A stretch of DNA of 64,000 bases from Psococerastis gibbosa (Eukaryota > Arthropoda > Insecta > Psocodea > Psocidae). Where the stretch lies: NCBI GenBank assembly GCA_963971405.1, contig OZ020484.1, positions 35,238,770 to 35,302,769 of the forward strand. Direction: 5' to 3'. Below, in pieces: positions 24,147-35,627 of this stretch. The notes under the pieces were generated by a model. The model had not been told where the DNA came from. It saw only the letters and a program-made list of their open reading frames with translations, and did no database searches. Position 1 is the stretch's first letter. Every line of letters begins with the position of its first letter. The position numbers and the translations under genes are program-made.

Positions 24147-24361
24147 CTATTGGGAAACAATATAGCAAGGAGGGTCGAAAGCGCCCCTAGCTATGTACCA
24201 AAGTGACATTTCGGAGGCTGATAATAACATGTAGTAGGGTGCGTCGTCTAGGAGACGGTAGCTACGCATTATAGTCGTCCCTCTATCACGAAGAAATTGT
24301 CACAAGTCATTTGAGCTTCAAAAGTGATCGATAACTGCAGAAGTGAGAATTTTATTTACAG
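24147..24361. other. Short spacer
   Basis: Nothing recognisable between the exon-like segment and the repeat element. Confidence 0.5.
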
Positions 24362-24381
24362 AAAATAGTATTACAGGTTTA

Positions 24382-25251
24382 AAGAACCGGTCCGAGTTTA
24401 CTCGAACATGCTTTCCAATTTATCAACATTACTACATAGAGAATATGAGTAATTTCATGGTAAATAATTTTCCAGTGGTTTAATTTCTGATATATCGGGG
24501 GGGGGGGGGGGGGGGTTTCCACCTGACGTCACTGGAAGTGAGATAAATTCTAGATAGGTCAGACCAACACATTAATTACCACACAGCAATAATGGCAGGG
24601 CACGCAATGCATTTGAGCGCGAATTTTCTATCATTTTTTCAAAAAATAATTTTTTGTGCAAAACCAAATATGTTTTGGGAAAGCAACCTATCCAGTTTCG
24701 TTACTCAATTTAACACCTAAAACATGCCTGAAGGTAGAAATCATCGATAGAAAGGTTTCGCAGAAAATTATTTTTTAGTCATTTTTCATTTAAATTTAGT
24801 TATTTTTATTTTTTTACCCCCAGAAGCAAACTATCAAGAGGCAAGCGACCCCCGCATTTTGTCAACATTAATAACGACTACAATATATGAGAATTTAAAA
24901 GAAATCGTTGGAGCCATTTTTGAGAAATAATTTTTTAGACGTTTTTTTGGAGTTTTTTGAGAATAAAACCTCCCTAAATTGAGTTAGCCCCAAATAAAAA
25001 AAAAATGGTTCCGAGGTATGATTTTTGTAAACCTACATGTCGAATCTCTTAAAAATCGACTGAGTAGTTTGCCCGGAAATCGAAGCATCGAAGCACATAC
25101 AGACAGAACGACAGACAGACAGACAGACATTTCGTAAAAACCACTTTTTTTGGTTCCTGGGACCTCAAAACATGTAAATCCGTTGAAATCTCGGAATCGA
25201 AAATTTCGACCGTCACAAAGCTTTCTTTATACTACGTATAAATTGGAAAGC
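24382..25251 (+). mobile_element. Approximately 870-bp non-autonomous element, copy 1
   Basis: Starts AAGAACCGGTCC and ends ATAAATTGGAAAGC, matching 30803-31644 over its full length. The left flank (24362-24381) and right flank (25253-25277) share AAAATAGTATTA and CAGGTTTA; the right copy has an extra GCCT or similar, so this is a target duplication of about 20 bp. A G-homopolymer of about 20 bases lies at about 24498-24516. An (ACAG)n tract is near 25090-25130. No open frame of useful length. The variable-length duplication suggests copying through target-primed retrotransposition, but the partner LINE is unknown. Confidence 0.75.
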
Positions 25252-25277
25252 AAAAATAGTATTAGCCTACAGGTTTA

Positions 25278-25852
25278 AAAAAAGCAATGACGATCTGTAT
25301 ATTTAATGATTATAATATAATATATATATATATATAATAATATAATATATAATCCTATAAAGTGTGCAGGCCTAGAACTAGAAACCAGGAATAAATGTAA
25401 TTTCCTCAACAAATCACTCTTACAGGCAAGCTATGAAAGTTTTCTAATAAACAAAGTGTTATTCCAATTACCCTCCTATCGTAGTCGGGTAGTATTATTG
25501 ATTGTGACTACTAACACAATGACAAATCTGCAACATTTTTTAAGAGCAGAAAACGTGAAAATGAAAAAAAAATTAACTTAAATTAATCCAGTATGGGACA
25601 CAATGGTCTGAGTGCTCCCGGGGGATGCAAAAGTAGACGTAGTCTCGGTTTAATTTGCTGATCACATGTCCTGAGATAGAACGAAACCACAGACGGCTGA
25701 GGAGAAAATTAACGAGGCGCGTCCGTAGGTCGCATCCACCAACTCGAAAGGAAAGTGGCCGGAGGGAAAAAACCACGGAGCAAAAGAGAAAGGTGAAATT
25801 ACCAACATGACGACTGGAAATGCAATCTCACCTGTGCCATTACCACCCCCTT
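25278..25852. other. No supported gene; AT-dinucleotide tract
   Basis: A TA-rich tract at about 25315-25350. The minus frame 25573-25776 has no splice or motif support. Confidence 0.45.
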
Positions 25853-26360
25853 GTTACAATCCGACTTATGAAACTGATTTGAAGCCAATAAAAACTTCAT
25901 GGCTCCTTATTTAGAGCTTTTATCATCACAGAATCATGAATGGTTCTGAGTTCTGCAATGATGATGGGCTTTCTTCCAACACGGAAGAGTCTTACCGTGT
26001 AAAGGAAAAACTTCCATTTTGAAATCCGTAATTAATGTTCGCCACTATGTTTTGACGCACCAAACGGCTATTATTACAATTGTTACAATCTGACTTATGA
26101 AACCGATTTGAAGCCAAAATAGACTTCAAATGAGGAGTTATTTGGAGCTTTTATTATCACATAATCGTGAATGGTTTTAAGTTCTGCAATGATGAAATTA
26201 TGAGCATAGCATGACTAATAATCGACTATAATTATGAAGGGCTTCCTTCCAAAACGGGAAAGTTTTACCGTGTAAAGGAAAAACTACCATTTTAAAATCA
26301 GTAAATGATAGATGCAATGTTTTGTGGCACCAAAAGGCCCTAAAGCCAGCTATTATGTGA
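25853..26360 (+). repeat. Degenerate tandem duplication, period about 229 bp
   Basis: Unit 1 begins GTTACAATCCGACTTATGAAA (25853) and unit 2 begins GTTACAATCTGACTTATGAAA (26082). Both contain GATTTGAAGCCAA, AGTTCTGCAATGATG and TTTACCGTGTAAAGGAAAAA in the same order. Unit 2 carries an extra segment of about 45 bp. Not a recognised element. Confidence 0.75.
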
Positions 26361-27170
26361 GAAATATTCACTCAGCAACTGCTATACAGAATTATTCAAT
26401 GAAACCTGGGTGATCTATTGCATATCGTGCTATCTTGAGATGTATTTCCATATTGTCAACTTCTGAATCTTGGCTGGTTTAGACAGCGATTTTTCACGAC
26501 CTCTATAGCGGAAAATTTGGCTCTTCTCAGATAGAACCAATCGGATATCATAAATTACTCGTCTCGCTTTGCACTCTCTTCCAAATATCTGCATGATCCC
26601 TGGGCTCATCCTCTCTACATTCTAAGAAACATATCTTCCCAACGTCAAATCCGTTAGAGAACCATTCTATCACAGCAATTCATCATCTATGGCACCCCAA
26701 CGCAAAATTTCTAGTTTGTTTTTCACTCAATTGAAAAACGGAGGAATCTGGGAGCACCGGATTGGATTTCAGATAAGATGATGTAATCGAAGGCATTTTT
26801 CTGGAACATTCGTATGTCACAACCAATGTCACACTATTTCTAGGTTTTTCGTGGGTGCTTTGAGTTTAGCAAAAAATACGTTTTAATTTTTAACAAAACT
26901 CTGTATGTCAACATTGCAGCATTAAAAAAAAAATTACAAATTACAAAACCTACTAGGATTTTTTTACATTAGAATAATAACCGAACGCGTTTAAAAAGAG
27001 TCATCCACGCGCTCATCAATTAATGCATACCTAACAGCTACGCACAAGTTCTTTAACATAGGCAACTTTTATAATTATTATGATCGCTAGATAATTATCG
27101 CTACTTCGGCAGAGAAAAGACACAACTCTAAATCTATCAACTCACAGAAATTCAAGTTTCAAGTTTTTTT
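26361..27170. other. No supported gene
   Basis: No bounded structure seen. Confidence 0.45.
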
Positions 27171-27295
27171 GACGAAACGTTTGGAAGTTCACTTTCAATT
27201 CGACCACGGCCCATCAGCCCGGATTCTACTGGTTCTTCAATCGACTCCGGCCGTGAAAGCATTTGCAGTTACTCTGCAATTACATTAAAAAAAAT
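27171..27295 (+). repeat. 5'-truncated copy of the hammerhead-like element
   Basis: Starts abruptly at GACGAAACGTTTGGAAGTTC, the 3' part of the hammerhead-like motif, and continues with CGACCACGGCCCATCAGCCC, GATTCTACTGGTTCTTCA and CCGGCCGTGAAAGC, as in the right arm of the foldback at 35198-35627. The upstream half of the motif is missing. Confidence 0.7.
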
Positions 27296-29104
27296 ATTTT
27301 AGCGTTATTAAGTCGAAATCGACAATTTTTGAGTTGTGTCCTTTCTTCTTCCAAAGTAGCGACATGTCTTTAACAACCGTTTTCGTTCAAATTTAAAATC
27401 TTATCTGCACTAATTAAAAGAAATTAAATCAAAACTAGGGGTACAAAGATTATTTAAAATTAAAGGTAGGGACGGTACGTTTTAAAACACACGCATAAAT
27501 GCAGCAGAAAATGCTTTGTTTGCAAGAAGGGGTAGGCTACAGAAGGGCAGTTTTTATCCACCTGAGCAAGCGGGATATTAGGGTTGTCGCCTAAGTCCGA
27601 AGAAAGTTTGATTTCCCCAGAGGCCAAAGAAGGGTCTTTTCTAGCCTATGTCTTTTCGCTACCATGCGTCGTCTAAGTTTCATCCCATATAGAACGCCCC
27701 ACGCCCCTGTAATCCCAAGGGGTGTTCCAATAGTCCTGACCTTTCTCGAGTGAAATATAATATTCGGTTCTGTCTCGCAATCCCTCCGACTATTATCATC
27801 CCCCTCATATTGATATTGCAACAGAAAGCTCGTGAGAATCCCCGAAATGGATGATAATTTCTCTGGGGGTTACAAAATCCCCGTTATTTACAATAGGGCG
27901 AGTGTAAATCTAGAAAATTATTTTTCACCGCGGGCGTTACTGTCGCTTCATCAAAAATTTACAGAAAAACAGTATGAATTAGCATTGAATATACAGTACT
28001 CTCTCTCCGACTCTAATTAAAATGAAAATAAGCCTGATACTCTATCTGTTAACATTCCAACAGAAGCGAGTTATCGGTATAATACAGTGTATAAAACTGC
28101 AATGGCGGAATAGGTGAGTGTAAAATTTCATTAATTTATTATTCAGTGGGCCTACTTTTGCCGTTAAATATTAATTTATTCTTGGAGGGGGGGGGGGGCT
28201 TAAAAATGTATACAAAACAATTTAGGATATCCTAAAATTATCAAAAAAATTTGTCCCAAGTCAAGATTAAAAATAATCGCCATAGTAGGCCCAAAGGAAC
28301 AATAATTATAGATTTATTCTACTAGTATTATTTACGTAATGTAGGCTACAAGTGGTTCCTAGGAAGTAGAAGGTATTAGAAATAAATTGCACTTATTTTA
28401 TTCATAAAAGAGCGGTATTACTCATAAGGCCTAATAGGCTTATAAATGTACTGTTTAATTTATTATATTATATATATTATATATTATAAAAATTATAAAG
28501 GTACTGTTTAATGTCAGCAGAGTACCAGAATGCCAGCTACTGATGGATAACCCCAGGAATAACACTATGGTAGCCGACATCGTGATGATTTTGTTAAAAA
28601 GAGAATTTGTAAAAATGGCTGATTATTTTTGACTGGTGGGCCCGGGCGAACATTTGCAAAGTTTTGTGCGCACTGGATAAGTTTTAAGAACGATTTAATT
28701 CTGTCTGGAATATTTAAATAGGACATGCATGAGTATTTTGGGCGTTTCCTGTGGTTCTAAGGCAAGTGTATAGGTAGACACCCCATATGCGTAGTTATAT
28801 GCGCGCGGAATTTTATTACAGGAACCAAAACACCTAGCAAGCATACTGGAATATTATATGTGGCACTTGAAGGTTCAAGTTCCGTCCGCCCGTGAATTAA
28901 ATCCTGTTGTCCTTTACATAATGCTAACAGGGGAGAACAGATAGTGGCCAAAAACATTAACTAGCAGGATCGATAAACGGTCGGAAACATTTGTGGAACA
29001 TTTTCCAAAGATGACTGGAGAAAACATTCCTTTAGAGATGTTAGAAAAGCTACGGAAAGTAGAATCCAACGGAGCATTCCTAAGCATAACGGCTTAGTTC
29101 TTAA
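27296..29104. other. No supported gene
   Basis: The minus frame at 27591-27821 is in moderately GC-rich sequence but lacks recognisable motifs and clear splice sites. A G-run is near 28186-28197. Otherwise AT-rich. Confidence 0.4.
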
Positions 29105-29365
29105 TTTTTTGAAGGTCTTTTTATGGACCCAGGCCTACTTATAGTGGTCCGTAGGTCCCTTGTCCAATGCCAACGACCCCATGGATTTCGGACATTATTT
29201 GTATTGTTTCCGTATGAATTTTTGGCCATTGGCAAACTGGCATACGTTTTCGATGCCAACCTACACCGGCTACAAGCGATAATTAACAAGCTGAGACGAG
29301 TTTACCATCATTGACGAAATGAAAGAGGCAAAAGCATGACTTAACCAAGTACAGATACGAGTCGA
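29105..29365 (-). repeat. Interspersed repeat family B
   Basis: Best-preserved copy: AAGGTCTTTTTATGGACCC, TAGGTCCCTTGTCCAATGC, CAACGACCCCATGGATTTC, and at the far end TGACTTAACCAAGTACAGAT then ACGAGTC. It matches 18697-18955 in the same orientation and 47940-48190 in reverse. Confidence 0.7.
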
Positions 29366-30179
29366 TTACGGCTTCCTTCGGATTCCAATTTCCATTGCTT
29401 CACCAACGATACGATGGTGGGATTCCCCCCTTACTCGTATAAATTTCCCGGCAATTTCCACGTCCCCCAAATTGCAGGGTAAAGACTAAAACGGCAATCA
29501 TGAAATTCACGATAGACTGATCCACGTACATGGTTCCCTAAGCGTTAAACAGTACATGGGGCTATTGATTCCATTAGCAGCTATAAACTGGGTTGTCGCG
29601 CAAACACAGACTCAGCCAGGGGCTAATGAACCTCACTAAGTCAATATTAGCCCTCAGGGTAAACAAGGTTTTACGAATCTTCAACCCCCCCCCCCCCCCT
29701 CCGGTCCCAACTATATCCTCTAGCTTATTGCGTCGCTTCCCACGCCTACAGACTATTGAATGTCCCCAAAGAGTGCGAAATATTGAGGCAGTTAATGCTC
29801 AGTGAAAAGACAACAGATGTCCCAAGCGTAATATAAAGTATTTTATGCTCAACATCTATAGCTGCGTCTAACTATAAAATGAATTTTTGAGAAGCAATAA
29901 AAGTTTTGAAACTTTAACGCCCTGCGTCAGATGTATGCTGATCCAATTTATTGGACGGGAGCGTTACTCATTTTCGGCGTGGCAAATAATGTTTAAGTTT
30001 TGGTAGTAATCACGCACGGCTTGTATAATTGTTTTTAATTTATAGCTAGCTTCTCATTATGAATTAAGTTGTTAGACCGTATTACACACGTCCGAAAGTT
30101 AATTAGATCCCATTAATTTTAAATACGGCCCAATTCAGGGGTTTAAAAATTTCCCCACTTACACATTTTAACTTTTTAA
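29366..30179. other. No supported gene
   Basis: C-run at 29683-29699 within a chance frame. AT-rich elsewhere. Confidence 0.45.
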
Positions 30180-30265
30180 CTGTATTCTTCTTCTGGTGAG
30201 CAACCACTAGGGGTTGGTTTGCAGCAACATGCTCCGGATCTATTCCGCTCTGTCCTCGGCAGCTT
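30180..30265 (-). mobile_element. Possible LINE C-terminal scrap
   Basis: On the minus strand a short frame reads EDRAE, then IRSMLLQTNP, then GAAGAAGAA at its 3' end, similar to the usual AxDRxxW ... end of invertebrate LINE ORFs and their GAA-rich tails. Very short and one residue interrupted by a stop. Low certainty. Confidence 0.35.
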
Positions 30266-30684
30266 TTTTGTAGGCCTATATTTTACATTAATGTAATATT
30301 ATACAATCTTCCTTTAAAGGGCGACTTCAAAGCATCAGCGACTCCTTCTGTATTCATATAAAGAAACCCACAGACTCTTGCGAGTGTGGAGGGTCTGTTT
30401 TATGCTTGATTGCGTGAACATGCCGCGGCGCGTTTTTTGACGGAATTCAACAAAACATTTTGGGTATCCAAACTTTTCCTCCAATTACCTTACATGTTGT
30501 GCATTAGTATTTATTAAACTATTTTATTTGTTTATTTTCGAAGCAAGATGTATCTACAGTCCACCATTCCATTCGACGCGGCGCGACGCCATAATTGTAT
30601 TCCGAGGTAAAATTAAAAAGTGATGTAGAAAATAAAAGAAGAATGAACCAGGTGAGTAAGAAGGACATCCGCAGCGTTTGTGAA
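30266..30684. other. No supported gene
   Basis: Nothing bounded seen in this stretch. Confidence 0.4.
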
Positions 30685-30783
30685 TGTTTACCAATGACCA
30701 AAAATTCATGTGGAAAGAATACAAATAATGTCCAAAATTCATGGGGTCGTTGGGATTGGAAAAGGGCCCTAGGTCCTTAAAAA
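30685..30783 (+). repeat. Interspersed repeat family B, partial
   Basis: Contains ATTCATGTGGAAAGAATACA, AATAATGTCC, TCATGGGGTCGTTGG and GGTCCTTAAAAAG, matching the end of family B. It lies just upstream of the approximately 840-bp element at 30803. Confidence 0.6.
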
Positions 30784-30802
30784 GTCATTTAAGAAAATTA
30801 CA

Positions 30803-31644
30803 AAGAACCGGTCCAAGTTTACTCGAACATGCTTTCCAATTTATCAAGTAGTAGCTAGAGAAAATGAGTAATTTCATGGTAAATAATTTTCCTATAGTTA
30901 AATTTCGGGCATCTCGGGGGGGGGGGGGGGGGGGGGGGGGGTTCTCCACCTGACGTCACTGGAGGTGAGGTAAATTCTAGACAGGTCAGACCAACAAATT
31001 ACCACACAGCAATAATGGCAGGGCACGCAATGCATTTGACCGAGAATTTTCTATCATTTTTTCAAAAACATTTTTTTTTGCACAAAAATTTTTTGGGAAA
31101 GCAACCTATCCGGTTTCGTTACTCAATTTAACACCTAACACATGCCTGAAGGTAGAAATAATCGATGGAAAGGTTTCACAGAAACATTATCTTTTAGTCA
31201 TTTTTCATTAAAATTTAGTAATATATATTTTTTTACCCCCAGAAGCAAACTATCAAGGGGCAAGCGACCCCTCGCATTTTGTCAACACTAATAAAGACTA
31301 CAATATATGTGAATTTAAAAGAAATCGTTGATGCCATTTTGGATAAATAATTTTTTTAGACTTTTTTGGAGTTTTTTTGGGAATAAACCCCCCCCCCCCC
31401 CCCAAATTGAAATAGCCCAAAATAAAAAAACAGTCCCGAGGTATGATTTTTGTGAACCTACATGCCGAATTTCATCAAAATCGACCGAGCAGTTTGCCCG
31501 GAAATCGACGCACAGACAGACAGACATTTCGTAAAAACCACTTTTTTTGGTCCCTCCTCAAAACGTGTAAATCCGTTGAAATCTCGGAATCGAAGATTTG
31601 GACCATCACAAAGCTTTCCTTATACTACGTATAAATTGGAAAGC
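30803..31644 (+). mobile_element. Approximately 840-bp non-autonomous element, copy 2
   Basis: Full-length partner of 24382-25251 with the same ends. Flanked by AAAATTACA on both sides (30794-30802 and 31646-31654), a 9-bp target duplication. It carries a G-homopolymer of about 25 bases (30916-30941) and a C-run near 31388-31403. Open frames on both strands at 31315-31677 come from the element and are not conserved between copies. Confidence 0.8.
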
Positions 31645-31654
31645 AAAAATTACA

Positions 31655-34339
31655 GTCAGATCGTAATTCAATGCTAATGTCAATTATTATACTACATGTC
31701 AAAAAGGGGGGTTTTTATATCGTATTTGGAGTCATTAAATAAGGTCGTGCCACAGCTAGGGCGACAGCCAATCTGGTAAGGGCACTACTGACTTATTAAT
31801 TCAACTTGTATGTTGACACAAATTATTACTACGGAAACACGCATGCCGCGGAACTGCACGAAAAACCTTTAAATAGTCGAAAAATGAGGTCACAAATTTA
31901 AGTGGACTCACTTACAACCTAAGGGAAATTAATTCAAAATGCACATTAAACCGAATATCATTGGTAACTATACAAGTAAAACTTATTTTTGCGTTCAACA
32001 CGCATGGGAAAAAATACACGAACACAACCATTAAGAGTCATTGTCTACTGATAAAGGGAAACAGCGAATTATACACGCAGTATACTTGTAAATGCCTGTA
32101 GTGTATATAAAATAATTCCGCACAAGTGCACAAGTTTGTCACATGAGTTTTATACTACAAATTTGCTTTAACTCAAACTTCACACTTGCACGGAAACATT
32201 ACCTACATTTTGGATTATTTTACCGCAGGATGAGTACTTTCAGTGAAATTTCAATGTAAAGACCTATACAAATTTACTGCTAAAATGCTGAGGTCATAGG
32301 CGTCACTCTCAAACTCTCAAATTTGATTGACTTCAATTTTTTTATTAATTTACTACGAAAATTATCAAAAATGTAAGACGTCTTAGTTGTAGATAACTAT
32401 TGTATCTTATGCATTGAATGATAAGTTTATAATTACTGGCAAAGTGAGGTTTTCTTTAAGTTTTTTGTCCACCTTCAGTTTTACGAAGAAAAAACAGTTC
32501 GGCAAGAATTAAAAACTAAAAAGGGAGTTTTTTTTTAATTTTTAGCGAAGAGATTTTGTTATTGTCATTCAATAAGAGAATAATTGAATTTCTTTGGGGC
32601 TGACCCCCGGGCCCCCCTCAGTGGTAGGTTTATTCGTCTGTATAATCTCAACGGTACTGTTTGCAAAATGCGTAAAACCTCCTTAATTTGGGCCTATTCA
32701 TTAATTTTTTTCTCCGTGGGAGACCCCCGGGCCCCCCTTTCTTCAGGATAAAATATTTGTAAAACCACACTTGCCCTTACAATTATCAGCTTTTTTTCGG
32801 GAGGGGGGGGGCTCCCCTTTCTCCTCAATAATTTGGGCCAATTTATCGATTTCAAGGTTTCAAGGTCTTGGGGTCCTAAAGCCCCCCCAGAAATTTTGGG
32901 AATTTACGCCAATGATTCAATTAATAAAATACTAGTAGCTCTGTATAATCGGTTAACAACACGAAACCTGGCACTGGCTGTCATAAAATCCAGTAAAGAA
33001 AATAGAATCAGAACACTCTTCATACATACGTTCTGCGGAATACTTTACATAAACAAATTATTTTTATATAAAAGAACTTTTTTTTTACATTTTAATCAGC
33101 TTTCACTGTCCATTAACTAACCCGGTAACACGGGGTAAAAGCAGCCTCAGGTTTATTTTTTGTTCCCACAATTTCCACATCGCTTGCAGCTCGACGCCGA
33201 ACAACGGCTATACATGCACGTTTTTTTTCGCGCCACTCCCAAAACATTTTCACTTTGTTTTCACCCCCACTTGGTTTCATTTTTTTTTTTCCTGAATTTT
33301 ATTGCACGTTCAGTGACAATCAACACTCGTCATACTTAATTGCGTTTCCCTCCCAGCCGTTTGCAGTCGCATTTATCGGTTTTCCAATAAATAATTTCAG
33401 GTTTCATTATGATAGAAATGAAGGCAATTGAAAGGTTTGCTAATGACGAAAATGACTTTGACAAGGGTCACCTTTTGATTAGCTAAGCCAAATTAATTTC
33501 GTATATTTTGTTCATCTTGGTCGCAGGTGATGATAGTCTGAAAACAGTTTCTGTGCATTTCAATTATGACCTTGAGAATTACAGGACCGTAAGTGCTTAC
33601 TCAAGAGAATGATGGCGAGTAGGGTTTTATATCAATATCAATATATCCTGTCAAAGACAAAGTGTTTCACACACCAGCGCAGCGTTATGAACGAAGGGTG
33701 TAAAATTGGAAATATTTCAGTCTTTGTAAAATTACAAAATTCAAAGAACCAAGAATTCAGCCATCAGCAACTCGTCAAAGTGAGCAATATGAACATTGTG
33801 TCTCCTGCTATACCCGATGGTACCATCATTGAGACTGCCTATAAACCTGTCAGAGTGTGTCATACTGGCAGGTCTGATAGAAATATTTGCAAAGGTTAAT
33901 GGCAATGGTGTAATACTATTTAACAAAGTGTTAGTTGGACTTACACTGTTGTGTTAATAGTCATTATAGAGGCATGAGCCTCATGGTCATCGAACAATTA
34001 GGGCGGAGCCCATTGTCAGGGGAAGGGATGACATTTCGGGAGTGGGTGCTACTCCTACCATCAGGCTTAGTCCTGATGGTTCTTGGTCGATTGACTAACC
34101 CGACCTGTTTCGACCTAGGAAAAAAGCTCGAACAAACCACAGTAAGTAATTGATCAATGCTTTTGGATAGTGGTAATTGTAGATAAATCAATCGAACCAC
34201 GACTAACCACTGATGGTTGCAAGTGCCTGATTAACCAAGTAGTGCGACACTATTTTCCATCTCCTGGAAAATAATATTAAATTGCTGAACACAATGAGAG
34301 CTTCTATGTACAGCAAATGTTTCCACTTTTTTTAACCAC
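31655..34339. other. No recognised gene; G/C-rich patches
   Basis: About 32600-32900 has three CCCGGGCCCCCC-like or G-run blocks separated by AT-rich DNA, likely a decayed G-rich element. A plus frame ending at a GTAAGT donor near 34140 (33935-34153) is protein-like but unrecognised. The frame at 33609-33899 has no support. Confidence 0.35.
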
Positions 34340-34430
34340 CTTCTGCTCCGAGCCTTGGCTACAGCAGATGTTCCCGGACAGCAATAAGATTCATCGGCAA
34401 TTACACGGCACAAACATAATGTCTTCATTC
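34340..34430 (-). CDS. Candidate exon, 91 nt, protein not recognised
   Basis: On the minus strand a strong pyrimidine tract (CCCTTTGTGTTTTCCGACCC, then CTCATTAG) precedes 91 nt that end GCAGAAG followed by GTGGTT. One frame is open: after two bases it reads MKTLCLCRVIADESYCCPGT, then SAVAKARSRR, ending with two bases. Its phases would let it join 57499-57608 to 24081-24146, but 41788-41860 would do the same, so one or both may be chance. Donor is weak. Confidence 0.25.
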
Positions 34431-34764
34431 CTAATGAGGGGTCGGAAAACACAAAGGGAAGCTGCGCATGATGAGTACGTGACAAAAAACTGGAATAAGG
34501 GTGAGCCACCTGTCACCCCCACCCCACAGCCACACAATATATATTTATTTTTAGCCCAGACTTGTATAATTTTTTCAAAGACACAAGTTTTCAGTCAGCG
34601 TCAACAAAAGTGGTACGCTCGAATCCGTACCCTCCCCACCAGATTTTTTGATGCTCAGAACAATTAAAGATTAATTATATATATTATAGATATAAATATT
34701 ATAGATATAAATGGTTCTCGGCAGCTGAGTGCTGATAATACGACGAGAGCTTATACCACGTCAG
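34431..34764. other. No supported gene
   Basis: AT-rich; a short AT repeat (TATAGATATAAA) near 34680-34710. Confidence 0.45.
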
Positions 34765-34965
34765 TTCATGTAGATTATACCTAGAGTAGTGGCTTTCACC
34801 CGAAAGTTTGTTGGTTCGAGTCCCCCGCTTGCTAACTTTTCTGGCCATGCTTTGGAGGGGATGTAAAGCAGGTGGTCCCGAGTCTTCCCACTATTTTAGC
34901 TGTACAGCCCCAACTCCGCTAGATTGGCTTAGTAGGTAAAACGGCAAGACTCATTATGTGTTTAT
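34765..34965 (+). repeat. tRNA-derived SINE, near full length
   Basis: A box TAGAGTAGTGG (34782-34792) and perfect B box GGTTCGAGTCC (34813-34823). Between them CTTTCACCCGAAAG resembles the anticodon arm of a tRNA-Glu(UUC). The body continues with CTTGCTAACTTTTCTGGCCA, GGCATGTA-like, CAGGTGGTCC, then CCCAACTCCGCTAGATTGGC, shared with 50575-50690 and 55690-55898. The tail is AT-rich. Flanking duplications not identified. Confidence 0.8.
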
Positions 34966-35059
34966 TTAATAATTAGTTTAAATGAATTTGGGAGTCTGAT
35001 ATTTTGGTAAGGAATAAGTTGGGCTCATCAAAATATTATTTATAGGTACCTATCGACTT

Positions 35060-35197
35060 CGATGGCAAGGTTGATAGCGTGCTTGTACTTGTGCGAGTCT
35101 CAGCACGCCATGCGATGTCGTAACTCAACACGGGTACTAACTTACAGAGGTACCAGAAGAGGTCAATCGGATACATTCATTAAATTGTTTGCATGCA
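35060..35197 (+). repeat. Interspersed repeat family F
   Basis: Shares ACTTGTGCGAGTC, GCCATGCGATGTCGTAACTC, AACACGGGT and CGGATACATTCATTAAAT with 57225-57350, and a shorter part with 50030-50125. It abuts the foldback at 35198. Confidence 0.6.
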
Positions 35198-35248
35198 GAA
35201 CCAGTAGAATCCGGGCTGATGGGTCGTGGTTGAATTGAAAGTGAACTT

Positions 35249-35289
35249 CCAAACGTTTCGTCAACATCTACGGTCGACATCTTCAGTGG
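35249..35289 (-). ncRNA. Hammerhead-like ribozyme motif, left arm
   Basis: On the minus strand: CCA, then CTGAAGA (matching the hammerhead CUGANGA core), then one extra T, then GTCGAC-CGTAGAT-GTTGAC, a 6-bp stem with one G-U pair and a 7-base loop, then GAAAC, then GTTTGG. CCA can pair with TGG to form stem I, and AAACGTTT is self-complementary, as in dimeric hammerheads with a tiny stem III. The extra T before stem II departs from the canonical core. Confidence 0.45.
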
Positions 35290-35535
35290 CGCTGCGTAGA
35301 CTTCGTACCTCGGTGGCTCCGTAGCCAGTGACTGGGTAGGGGGCTGGCGGGGGCTGGCGGGGGCTGCGCACTGACCTTTATATCTGGACGTTGTTGTTGT
35401 TGTTGTGTTGAGAGCGAGGATATACTCGCTCTCAACACAACAACAACAATAACGTCCAGGTATAAAGGTCAGTCCCCTACCCAGTCACACGCTACGGAGC
35501 CACTGAGGTATACAACCTTCGAAGTCTACGCAGCG

Positions 35536-35576
35536 CCACTGAAGATGTTGACCGCAGATGTTGACGAAACGTTTGG
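35536..35576 (+). ncRNA. Hammerhead-like ribozyme motif, right arm
   Basis: CCACTGAAGA, then T, then GTTGAC-CGCAGAT-GTTGAC, a stem that pairs through two G-U wobbles, then GAAAC and GTTTGG. The sequence differs from the left copy at stem positions but keeps pairing. Activity is not shown. Confidence 0.45.
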
Positions 35577-35627
35577 AAGTTCACTTTCAATTCGACCACG
35601 ACCCATCAGCCCGGATTCTACTGGTTC

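Larger units (their letters stand above)
35198..35627. repeat. 430-bp palindrome with two hammerhead-like motifs
   Basis: Left and right arms are near-complementary over about 200 bp with a 6-base loop (GATATA, 35419-35424). Each arm has one hammerhead-like motif, minus at 35249-35289 and plus at 35536-35576. The outer ends carry GAACCAGTAGAATCCGGGC and its complement. The left arm alone has three GGGGGCTGGC-like tandem units. The same outer sequence is present at 27171 and near 40.3 kb. It is probably a relic of a Penelope-like or retrozyme-like element inserted as inverted copies, but no coding domain remains. Confidence 0.75.

Noticed and set aside
24498-24516. G-run as an independent G-quadruplex regulatory element
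   Set aside because: The run is part of a repeat that is present twice, and other runs lie in MITEs. No promoter or gene is nearby.
35340-35372. Minisatellite of GGGGGCTGGC
   Set aside because: Only about three units, located in one arm of the foldback.
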